The notes beneath the pieces were generated by a model that was not told where the DNA came from, did not search any database, and was given only the letters and a program-made list of their open reading frames with translations. DNA of 7,462 nucleotides, from positions 1 through 7,462 of the forward strand of contig JAUUYD010000108.1 in assembly GCA_030590585.1 (NCBI GenBank), read 5' to 3'. Both the position numbers and the translations under genes were made by a program. This document shows positions 1-5,412 of this stretch, in pieces. Source of the stretch: Spirochaeta sp. (lineage in GTDB: Bacteria; Spirochaetota; Spirochaetia; Spirochaetales_E; Spirochaetaceae_B). Each line of letters opens with the position of its first letter. Position 1 is the stretch's first letter.

Positions 1-766
1 CCTTTTTGAAAATGCCGGGGCTTTGGATAAGATTATCAGTTTCATCAATACAACTGAGAATCCTCCTGTTGAGCGCCTTCTGGTGCCGGATATGGCCCTT
101 ACCGCGGCAGAGTACTTCGCCGTCGATAAGAATGAGAAGGTACTGGTTCTACTTACAGATATGACTCTCTACGCTGATGCCCTGGCGATTGTATCCAACA
201 AGATGGACCAGATTCCATCCAAAGATTCGATGCCCGGTTCTCTTTACTCGGATCTGGCAAAGATATATGAAAAAGCCGTCCAATTCCCTGATGGTGGTTC
301 TATTACCATTATCGCTGTTACCACTCTCTCAGGCGGTGATATTACCCATGCAATACCGGATAACACGGGGTACATTACCGAGGGTCAGCTTTTTCTAAGA
401 ACCGATACCGATATTGGCAAGGTGATTGTTGACCCTTTTCGCTCTCTTTCACGGCTTAAACAGCAGGTTATTGGTAAAAAAACCAGAGATGACCATGGAC
501 AGGTGATGAATGCCGCAGTACGTCTTTACGCAGATGCCGCGGAAGCTAAAACGAAAAGGGACAATGGATTTGATCTTTCTGAGTATGATGAGAGAACCTT
601 GAAGTTTGCCAGGGAGTACTCTAACGATCTTCTGGCCATAGATGTGGATCTGAATATCGATGATATGCTGGATACCACCTGGAGGCTTCTTGAATCTCAC
701 TTTTCCCGGGATGAAGTAGGTATCAAAAAGTCCGTTACAGACAAATATTGGCAGGGCGGCGAATGA
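1..766 (+). CDS. atpB: V/A-type ATP synthase subunit B, C-terminal part (5' end outside window)
   Basis: Non-catalytic nucleotide-binding-fold subunit that alternates with subunit A in the soluble head of the rotary V/A-type ATPase. The frame is already open at base 2 (LFENAGALDK...), so the gene begins before the window. About 254 residues are visible, roughly the last 60% of a subunit normally near 430-470 residues. Family landmarks appear in order: NPPVERLLVPDMALTAAEY, LLTDMTLYADAL, MPGSLYSDLAKIYEKA, GSITIIAVTT, IPDNTGYITEGQ, the arginine-bearing SLSRLK, and TRDDHGQV. The lack of a Walker A loop in this part and the TGYITEGQ/SLSRL wording separate B from A. Stop TGA is at 764-766, inside a hairpin that precedes subunit D. 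First gene of the visible B-D-I-K run; subunit A should lie just upstream. The symbol follows V-type usage, not F-type atpB. Assignment very secure; Na+ or H+ coupling is not decided by this subunit. Confidence 0.96.
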   Translation, partial: LFENAGALDKIISFINTTENPPVERLLVPDMALTAAEYFAVDKNEKVLVLLTDMTLYADALAIVSNKMDQIPSKDSMPGSLYSDLAKIYEKAVQFPDGGSITIIAVTTLSGGDITHAIPDNTGYITEGQLFLRTDTDIGKVIVDPFRSLSRLKQQVIGKKTRDDHGQVMNAAVRLYADAAEAKTKRDNGFDLSEYDERTLKFAREYSNDLLAIDVDLNIDDMLDTTWRLLESHFSRDEVGIKKSVTDKYWQGGE

Positions 767-790
767 TGAATGGTGAGCATTTCATCATTC
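761..790 (+). promoter_or_regulatory. Perfect 10-bp intercistronic hairpin between atpB and atpD
   Basis: GAATGATGAA (761-770) and TTCATCATTC (781-790) are exact reverse complements around a 10-base loop. The stop codon of subunit B (764-766) lies inside the 5' arm, and the Shine-Dalgarno of subunit D (CGGAG, 791-795) starts right after the 3' arm. No T-run follows, so it is not a classical terminator. A role in mRNA processing, stability or translational tuning between B (three copies per enzyme) and D (one copy) is inferred. Confidence 0.6.
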
Positions 791-803
791 CGGAGTTTTC
801 ATC

Positions 804-1406
804 ATGGCTGTAAAATTTCAATACAACAAAGTCTCCATGCAGGCACTTCAGAAGGAATTGAAAATCCGGGAGACGGCACTGCCCACTCTTAAAAGTAAAG
901 AAGCATACCTGCGTGTCACTATTAAGAGGGAAAAGCATAAGCTTGATGAGCTGAAGGGCAGCCTGGAGATATTAAGGGCCGGGATTGGCGAATCCGAACA
1001 GCTGTTTTCAGAATTCCCGTTTACTTCAATTACCGTATCTTCGGTTGATTACGGCTCTGACAATATTGCCGGTATCTCCATCCCGGTACTTGGCGATATC
1101 GGTTTTACCGTGAGTATTCCTTCAGCGGTGCTGAACCCATCCTGGTTACCCTGGGGTGATAAAACCGTGAAGGGGCTTATCCGGGCTGTATCGGAAATTG
1201 ATGTTGCGGGAAAAAGAGTTGAACTGCTTGAATATGCCAGAAAAAAAACGACACAGAAGGTGAATCTATATGAAAAAGTTCAAATCCCGGAATTTTCTGA
1301 GGCTGTATTAAAGATTAAAAGATATCTGGAAGATGTGGAGAATCTTGAGAAGGCCGCTCAAAAGATTACCAAGGCCAAACAGACTGCTGCGGCGGAGGTT
1401 GCCTGA
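804..1406 (+). CDS. atpD: V/A-type ATP synthase subunit D (central rotor shaft)
   Basis: Subunit D is the central stalk that turns inside the A3B3 head and passes torque to the membrane ring. The 200-residue length is normal for the family. Both ends are highly charged and helical (about residues 5-60 and 135-195), as expected for the long antiparallel coiled coil. The middle (about 65-125, hydrophobic and Gly/Pro/Ser-rich, with VLGDIGFTVSIPSAVLNPSW) forms the short globular head. The N-terminal KFQYNKVSMQALQKELKIRE and the repeated TLKSKEAYLRVTIKREK pattern match the Lys-rich start of D subunits. The ATG at 804 has SD CGGAG 8 bases upstream, and the stop TGA overlaps the ATG of subunit I by one base. 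Position between B and I agrees with spirochaete and chlamydial operons. Sequence is weakly conserved in this family, so synteny adds much of the certainty. Confidence 0.92.
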   Translation: MAVKFQYNKVSMQALQKELKIRETALPTLKSKEAYLRVTIKREKHKLDELKGSLEILRAGIGESEQLFSEFPFTSITVSSVDYGSDNIAGISIPVLGDIGFTVSIPSAVLNPSWLPWGDKTVKGLIRAVSEIDVAGKRVELLEYARKKTTQKVNLYEKVQIPEFSEAVLKIKRYLEDVENLEKAAQKITKAKQTAAAEVA

Positions 1407-3268
1407 TGGTTGAAAAGATGAAGGTGATTCATATTCTTATGGCCTCTGCTGATTCAGAATCGGTACTGGCCGATCTTCAGGGTATTGGTGTTGTACATAT
1501 TGAAACCTCTTCAGTTATTGATGATTCGGGTGTCATGGATCTTGAAAGCCGGATTACGGCCCTTAAGAAGACTAACATTGAACTCAATAAATATTCCGAT
1601 GAGAAAAATGCGGACAATGAGGTGATAATTACTGATACCGCTCTCATACAGCAGCAAACCAGTGACTGTGTGAGTAAATTGGCCTATTATTCCGCCGAAT
1701 CGGATCGGCTGCAGAAAGATCTTGCTGCTCTAACACCGTGGGGCAGTTTTGACCCAGCCAAACTGTCTCTTTTAGAAGCTGAAGGTGTTTTCATAAGCTT
1801 TCATATACTATTGCAGAAGGCTTTTGAAGCTGCTGATTTTGCAGAAAGACATATTGAAATTATCCGGGAAGATAAATCGGGTGTTTATTTTGTTGAGATT
1901 CGTAAAACGAACACCGGTATAACAGTTGATACCCCTTTATTTCCGGCAGAACGCCTGGCTGAGATTGGATCTGAAGAGATTCAACGTCTTATCGAGGAAA
2001 CGGAAAATGCTGTTATGGGGCTTAAATCCAGTATGAGAGCCCTGTCATACAGCTGTTCTGCCCTTGAACAGGAAATCATTACATTGGAATCTGCTTTGGA
2101 ACGGCGTATTGCTGAGCTGTCTCTTAATCATGAAGCTGATGGAGAGGTAATGTGTTTGACGGGATATTTCCCTGTCTCTCTTCTTTCCGAAATTGATCAA
2201 TTTATTGATCAAAGAAATATTCTGCCTCTTGTTATTGATTCTGAGCAACCGGGAGAGACTCCTGTAAAATTGAAGAACGGACCGGTTGCGCGGCTTTTTG
2301 AACCGATCACAAAGATATTCGGGCTTCCTCAATACATGGAAATCGATACAACACCATTTTTTGCACCATTTTTTGCCTTTTTCTTCGGCTTTTGTCTGGC
2401 AGATGTTGGTTATGGTCTCATTGTGACACTATCCGCATTAGCAGGCTTCTTTTTATTAAAAAAGAAAGCATTGAAATCACTGGCAGCTTTGGGGTTTATC
2501 CTGGGACTGATGACGGTTGTTGGCGGTTTGTTTCTCAATACATTATTTGGAATGAAAATTGACGGCCTCCCGAATCTCCCTGATGGTGCTGCTTCATTTT
2601 TACTTTTTCGTGATATCAACGACGCCATGACATTTTCCCTTCTTCTGGGGGTAGTGCAGATTATCCTCGGATTCACGATGCAGGTGATTAATAAATGGCG
2701 TCAAAAGGGCTTTCCGGCATCCCTGCAGCCTGTGGGAACCCTTTTTCTCATCGTAGGTGTTGCGATTTGGGCTGTGGGAAATATGGGGCCAGTTTTTGCC
2801 GTCGGTCCTATCCCGATCGGTACATGGATTGCATTAATTGGAAACACTGCTGTCGTAGGAATGAGTTCAGCCGGGCTGGGTATTCTATTGATTCTGTTTT
2901 TTAATAATCCTGAGAAGAAAATATGGATTCGTCCCCTGCTGGGTTTATGGGAGATGTACGGAATTGCTTCGGGAATCCCCGGAGATATACTTTCTTATAT
3001 CAGGCTCTTTGCCCTCTCTCTTGCCGGGGGACTGCTCGGCGGAGCAATCAATCTTATCGCCGTGATGATTCGCGGTGATAACCCCGGGATATTTTCCTGG
3101 TTCTTCATGCTGCTGGTTCTTATCGGCGGGCATTTTATTAATTTTGCACTGGCGGCCCTCGGGGCCTTTGTTCATCCCCTGCGACTCACTTTTGTGGAGT
3201 TCTACAAAGCAGTCGGGTTCAGCGGAGGGGGGAAAGCGTATAAACCTTATGGAGGGAAAATAACGTGA
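1406..3268 (+). CDS. atpI: V/A-type ATP synthase subunit I (membrane stator, a-subunit homologue)
   Basis: Subunit I forms the two half-channels that lead ions to and from the rotor ring, and it anchors the peripheral stalks. The 620 residues split into a soluble N-terminal half (about 1-305, with coiled-coil stretches near 45-75, 95-112 and 190-235) and a membrane half (about 315-610) with roughly seven or eight hydrophobic helices. The entry to the membrane part has the family signature GLPQYMEIDTTPFFAPFF followed by CLADVGYGL (D333-G337). Arg533 in LSYIRLFALSLAGG corresponds to the essential arginine of yeast Vph1 (R735), and Arg593 in HPLRLTFVEFYKAVGF to its partner R799. The ATG at 1406 overlaps the TGA of D (TGATG), with GGAGG at 1394-1398 as ribosome site. 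Its stop overlaps the GTG of subunit K. This translational coupling supports a single transcript. Confidence 0.96.
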   Translation: MVEKMKVIHILMASADSESVLADLQGIGVVHIETSSVIDDSGVMDLESRITALKKTNIELNKYSDEKNADNEVIITDTALIQQQTSDCVSKLAYYSAESDRLQKDLAALTPWGSFDPAKLSLLEAEGVFISFHILLQKAFEAADFAERHIEIIREDKSGVYFVEIRKTNTGITVDTPLFPAERLAEIGSEEIQRLIEETENAVMGLKSSMRALSYSCSALEQEIITLESALERRIAELSLNHEADGEVMCLTGYFPVSLLSEIDQFIDQRNILPLVIDSEQPGETPVKLKNGPVARLFEPITKIFGLPQYMEIDTTPFFAPFFAFFFGFCLADVGYGLIVTLSALAGFFLLKKKALKSLAALGFILGLMTVVGGLFLNTLFGMKIDGLPNLPDGAASFLLFRDINDAMTFSLLLGVVQIILGFTMQVINKWRQKGFPASLQPVGTLFLIVGVAIWAVGNMGPVFAVGPIPIGTWIALIGNTAVVGMSSAGLGILLILFFNNPEKKIWIRPLLGLWEMYGIASGIPGDILSYIRLFALSLAGGLLGGAINLIAVMIRGDNPGIFSWFFMLLVLIGGHFINFALAALGAFVHPLRLTFVEFYKAVGFSGGGKAYKPYGGKIT

Positions 3269-3714
3269 ATATTGCAGTAATTTTAGCCGGTATCGGCTTG
3301 GGTCTGATGGTAGGCCTCTCTGGAACGGGATCGGCAATTGGTCTGGTTATCGGCGGTACCAGCGCCATCGGCGCCATGAAAAAGAAGCCTGAGGTGTTTG
3401 GTTCTTCTCTGGTTCTTTCAGCTTTACCGGCAACTCAGGGATTGTATGGATTTGTGTGTTTCATCCTCTTTTCCGGATTCGTAACTCCTGAAATGAGCGT
3501 ATTCCAGGGTGCCATGACCCTGGGCGCGGGAATTGCAATGGGACTGGCTGCATTATTCTCGGCTATACAGCAGGGTAAAGTCTGTGCCGCGGGAATCTCA
3601 GCGATGGGCAGCGGGCATGATGTGTTCGGAAACACCTTTATTCTGGCTGTTTTTCCTGAGTTTTATGCAATTCTGGCATTGGTTGTCTCAATTCTTATAA
3701 CAGGATTGATGTAA
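3265..3714 (+). CDS. atpK: V/A-type ATP synthase subunit K (rotor ring proteolipid, likely Na+-binding)
   Basis: Copies of this 149-residue proteolipid form the membrane rotor ring. There are four hydrophobic helices as two related hairpins (about 3-33, 47-71, 77-100, 123-147), with a GLSGTGSAIG glycine motif in the first. Only the last helix carries the ion carboxylate, Glu132 (FPEFYAIL). The other residues that bind Na+ in Enterococcus hirae NtpK (L61, T64, Q65, Q110, E139, with Y68 hydrogen-bonding) all have counterparts at a constant offset of seven: L54, T57, Q58, Q103, E132 and Y61 (LPATQGLYGF and AIQQGK). This predicts Na+ coupling, though it is an inference. The GTG start overlaps the stop of subunit I (GTGA) and follows a strong GGAGGG at 3251-3256. 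It is the last gene of the operon, followed by a terminator. Confidence 0.96.
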   Translation: MNIAVILAGIGLGLMVGLSGTGSAIGLVIGGTSAIGAMKKKPEVFGSSLVLSALPATQGLYGFVCFILFSGFVTPEMSVFQGAMTLGAGIAMGLAALFSAIQQGKVCAAGISAMGSGHDVFGNTFILAVFPEFYAILALVVSILITGLM

Positions 3715-3744
3715 GGCTTTGTCTCCGGGCTCTTAACATTGATC

Positions 3745-3773
3745 AAGGGGCTGTCCTGTAAGGACGGCCTTTT
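3745..3773 (+). terminator. Rho-independent-like terminator of the ATPase operon
   Basis: AAGGGGCTGTCC (3745-3756), loop TGTAA, and GGACGGCCTTTT (3762-3773) form a 12-bp stem whose last four T residues pair with AAGG and double as a short U tract. It starts 31 bases after the stop of subunit K. Three of the pairs are G-U wobbles in the + transcript but become C-A mismatches in the - transcript. The structure is therefore better formed in RNA from the ATPase side than from the converging cysteine-rich gene that ends at 3777. Confidence 0.7.
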
Positions 3774-3776
3774 AAG

Positions 3777-4034
3777 TTAAGCGGTAACCAGACAGTTTCC
3801 TATTTTTTCGATATCGGATGTTTTGATGCAGTCTCCTTCCGGTGTAATACATGGGGGTGGAGAATCATTATTTTTCTTGAGAAATTGAATCCTGGCGCAT
3901 GATTCAGGCTGTTCACCGGAATAACAGAAGCGGTTTACAAGCTTCCTTTCTTCTACATCCTGATGATTGCGGTAGTTCCAGTAAAAACTGCAGTTATCAA
4001 TCAATTCACATTTTGCACAGTTTGTACTGTTCAT
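3777..4034 (-). CDS. Small eight-cysteine protein of unknown function, possible metal or Fe-S binder
   Basis: I do not recognise this 85-residue protein with certainty. Eight cysteines (6, 9, 15, 37, 46, 62, 69, 81) stand out: an N-terminal C-x2-C-x5-C followed by an aromatic run (FYWNY), then FCYSG...CAR, then PPPCITPEGDC. Such spacing suits binding of zinc or an Fe-S cluster; this is inference. It loosely recalls small uncharacterised bacterial proteins with a C-x2-C ... YC-x-G ... CAR layout. There is no signal peptide or membrane helix, so a cytoplasmic location is likely. The start at 4034 (MNSTNCAKC) is preferred because GGAG sits 8 bases upstream on the - strand; an in-frame ATG 14 codons further up (4076) has no such site and would add sequence of no visible merit. 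It converges on the ATPase operon and is read alone. Confidence 0.75.
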   Translation of the reverse strand: MNSTNCAKCELIDNCSFYWNYRNHQDVEERKLVNRFCYSGEQPESCARIQFLKKNNDSPPPCITPEGDCIKTSDIEKIGNCLVTA

Positions 4035-4245
4035 TATAAAATTCTCCTGATAAATATCACGCAAATAACAAGCCAATATTCGATAGGTGAGTTAATTCTT
4101 TTCTGTGAAACAAAATATATGAAGATAAATTATCAATAACTTAATCATAGCTATATGCAGTAAGCATAAGCATTCGTTATATCCAAGTAAGATGTTACAA
4201 GGTAAAAGATTAGTTATGAGAAATAAGGCTCTGGTATGATTTGTG
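4035..4245. other. AT-rich non-coding stretch upstream of the cysteine-rich gene
   Basis: No convincing gene on either strand. It must hold the - strand promoter and leader of the cysteine-rich gene, and its ribosome site is clear (CAGGAGA, - strand of 4043-4049). I could not find a convincing -35/-10 pair: TATAAC at about 4173-4178 and TTGATA at about 4131-4136 on the - strand have no well-placed partner. A small palindrome ATAGCTAT (4146-4153) and short repeats of AAGCAT near 4161-4172 are present. No tRNA or recognisable riboswitch was seen. Confidence 0.45.
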
Positions 4246-4277
4246 CATACCATGGCGGCGCAACCCGCCATGGTATG
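4246..4277 (-). terminator. Perfect 13-bp inverted repeat downstream of the RRM gene (terminator-like, no U tract)
   Basis: CATACCATGGCGG (4246-4258) and CCGCCATGGTATG (4265-4277) are exact reverse complements around CGCAAC. The repeat lies 19 bases after the stop codon of the RNA-binding protein on the - strand. It would form a very stable RNA hairpin in either direction. No T-run follows on either side, so it may stabilise the 3' end or act as a non-canonical terminator. It could also be a dispersed palindromic repeat; only a genome-wide search could tell. Confidence 0.55.
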
Positions 4278-4296
4278 GTCGTTAAGATATTATCAG

Positions 4297-4575
4297 TTAA
4301 TAATCCCGGCGGGGTTTGTCGTTGTCACGACGTGGTCGTGCCTCGCTGATATTCAGCGGACGGCCTGCTACATCCTGATTATTAAGAGCCTCGATTGCTT
4401 CGAGTGCCTGCGCATCGTCTGCCATTTCTACGAATGCAAAACCCCGGGAGCGGCCCGTCTCTCTGTCGGAGATGATGCTGGTGGAGACAACCTCTCCATA
4501 TTGAGCAAACAATTCACTCAGCTCGGATTCATCAGTTCGGAAACTCAGGTTACCCACATAGATCTTCTTTGCCAT
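4297..4575 (-). CDS. Single-RRM RNA-binding protein
   Basis: Small cytoplasmic RNA-binding protein of the bacterial Rbp type. The 92 residues are one RNA recognition motif (about 4-80) plus a short charged tail rich in Arg and Asp (PRRDNDKPRRDY) in place of the glycine-rich tail of cyanobacterial Rbps. RNP2 is IYVGNL (5-10) and RNP1 is RGFAFVEM (44-51). The three aromatic RNA-stacking residues Y6, F46 and F48 are all present, so single-stranded RNA binding is expected. Targets are unknown; in cyanobacteria such proteins are often cold-responsive, which cannot be assumed here. The ATG at 4575 has AAGGA (- strand, about 4583-4587) as ribosome site. It is separated from the yciO-like gene on the same strand by 161 bases, enough for its own promoter, and is followed by the strong hairpin at 4246-4277. 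The domain call is secure. Confidence 0.95.
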   Translation of the reverse strand: MAKKIYVGNLSFRTDESELSELFAQYGEVVSTSIISDRETGRSRGFAFVEMADDAQALEAIEALNNQDVAGRPLNISEARPRRDNDKPRRDY

Positions 4576-4736
4576 TTTTCGTCCTTATTGCCTTCGGCGG
4601 TATAAAAGTGAAAACGAATCAATACGGAGACTGAATTTCAGACCTGCCGAGATAATAATCCGTTCGCTTATTCTATAATACATAAAGAATACGCAGAGAA
4701 TACCCCTAGATACATGATAACAAGGTTTTTTTTCCC
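4576..4736 (-). promoter_or_regulatory. Leader and presumed promoter region of the RRM gene
   Basis: This 161-base stretch has no gene. On the - strand it contains TATTAT (4675-4680) as a -10-like element, but no good -35 lies 16-18 bases upstream. A promoter there would give a leader of roughly 90 bases. Possible small structures are CTGAA-A-TTCAG (about 4632-4642) and GCC-GAA-GGC (about 4591-4599), the latter just before the ribosome site. I see no clear terminator for the upstream yciO-like gene, only a weak AAGG/CCTT pair around a run of A on the - strand (about 4723-4738), so read-through is possible. Confidence 0.35.
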
Positions 4737-5372
4737 TTATTCGTGATATTCTCCCAATCCTTTTCTAATAATCCTTATTTCTTCATCAGTAAGATCCAGA
4801 ACAGTCGTCAGATTTTTTGAAAGTGCCTCCCCGCCGTCAAGGATCATATCAATACCCTTGATACCCTCCAGCTCCCAACCCATTTCAAAGAGGTTTTCTT
4901 CAGCAAATCCTGAATCCCACCAGCCTGGATCGTCCATGGTATGAGCCGCTGTTGTCGAAAACATCGGCTCACCAAGCTCTTCAAGAACGGCCCTTGATAC
5001 CGTATCTCCGGGGATTCGTATACCGACTTCCCGGCGTTTCATACCCATAATCTTCTCAAGGGTTCTTAATGCTTTGAGGATAAAGACATAAGGTCCGGGT
5101 GTGAGACGGTGCATCAGTTTGTACTGGGGAGTTGATATGTCTGCAATATGGGATATCTGGGAAATCTCCGAGGCAAAAAGAGTGAATAAATACCCCCGTG
5201 CTTCGGATTTGAGTGTCTTTAACTTTGCCAGTCCTGCTTTTGATGATGACGCGCAGCTTATATGCCAGCTTGTATCTGTGGGATGAGCAATTAAACCGCC
5301 ATTTTTCAGTGCGGCAGCAGCCCGATTTAAAACCCTGTCATCAATATTTGTAGGTACGATATACTCAATCAT
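4737..5372 (-). CDS. yciO: Sua5/YciO/YrdC family protein, YciO type
   Basis: A 211-residue protein of the YrdC fold, which binds nucleotides and RNA. The family includes TsaC/Sua5, which makes threonylcarbamoyl-AMP for the t6A tRNA modification. It matches E. coli YciO more closely than TsaC: GGLIAHPTDTSWHISC (25-40), LFTLFASEISQIS, LMHRLTPGPYVFILKA (86-101), RREVGIRIP (113-121), GEPMFSTTA (134-142), DMILDGG and TTVLDLTD. The Lys-x-Arg motif of true TsaC/Sua5 enzymes is not clearly present around residues 50-60 (TLKSEARGYLF), and YciO does not replace TsaC in E. coli. The exact reaction is therefore open. The ATG at 5372 is the first possible start, because an in-frame TAA lies nine bases upstream. 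No Shine-Dalgarno precedes it. It is transcribed away from the lipoprotein gene across a 40-base gap. Confidence 0.88.
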   Translation of the reverse strand: MIEYIVPTNIDDRVLNRAAAALKNGGLIAHPTDTSWHISCASSSKAGLAKLKTLKSEARGYLFTLFASEISQISHIADISTPQYKLMHRLTPGPYVFILKALRTLEKIMGMKRREVGIRIPGDTVSRAVLEELGEPMFSTTAAHTMDDPGWWDSGFAEENLFEMGWELEGIKGIDMILDGGEALSKNLTTVLDLTDEEIRIIRKGLGEYHE

Positions 5373-5412
5373 TACGATTTATAGTATCGGCCCGACTTGT
5401 ATAAAGGATGAT
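5373..5412. promoter_or_regulatory. 40-base divergent promoter region, yciO-like gene / lipoprotein gene
   Basis: Two genes start back to back here. On the - strand TACTAT (5382-5387) is a -10-like hexamer eight bases before the ATG at 5372, which would give an almost leaderless message. On the + strand TATAAA (5400-5405), with TTTATA 16 bases upstream (5378-5383), is a weak candidate but overlaps the ribosome site AAAGGA (5403-5408). Real + promoters could instead lie inside the yciO-like gene. Assignments are tentative. Confidence 0.3.

Noticed and set aside
23..766. A TTG at 23 as the start of the first gene
   Set aside because: The frame is open to the window edge and the residues before it (LFENAG) still match subunit B, so the gene begins upstream.
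2945..3337. Open - strand frame of 130 codons opposite subunits I and K
   Set aside because: It runs across two conserved ATPase genes; the encoded sequence is charged and without recognisable domain, and there is no sensible context.
3777..4076. Longer 99-residue version of the cysteine-rich protein
   Set aside because: The upstream ATG lacks a ribosome site, whereas the ATG at 4034 has a well-spaced GGAG. The extra 14 residues hold no Cys that completes the pattern (only one, outside the spaced blocks).
4120..4180. Short AAGCAT/ATAGCTAT repeats as a CRISPR or attachment site
   Set aside because: The units are under 10 bases, irregular, and without spacers or a nearby integrase or Cas gene.
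4243..4605. Open + strand frame of 120 codons across the RRM gene
   Set aside because: It is antisense to an unmistakable RRM gene on the - strand, has no family features, and starts within the inverted repeat.
5358..5389. Imperfect inverted repeat CGATATACT / AGTATCG as an operator between the divergent genes
   Set aside because: The arms differ by a two-base insertion and one lies inside the yciO-like coding region; too weak to call.
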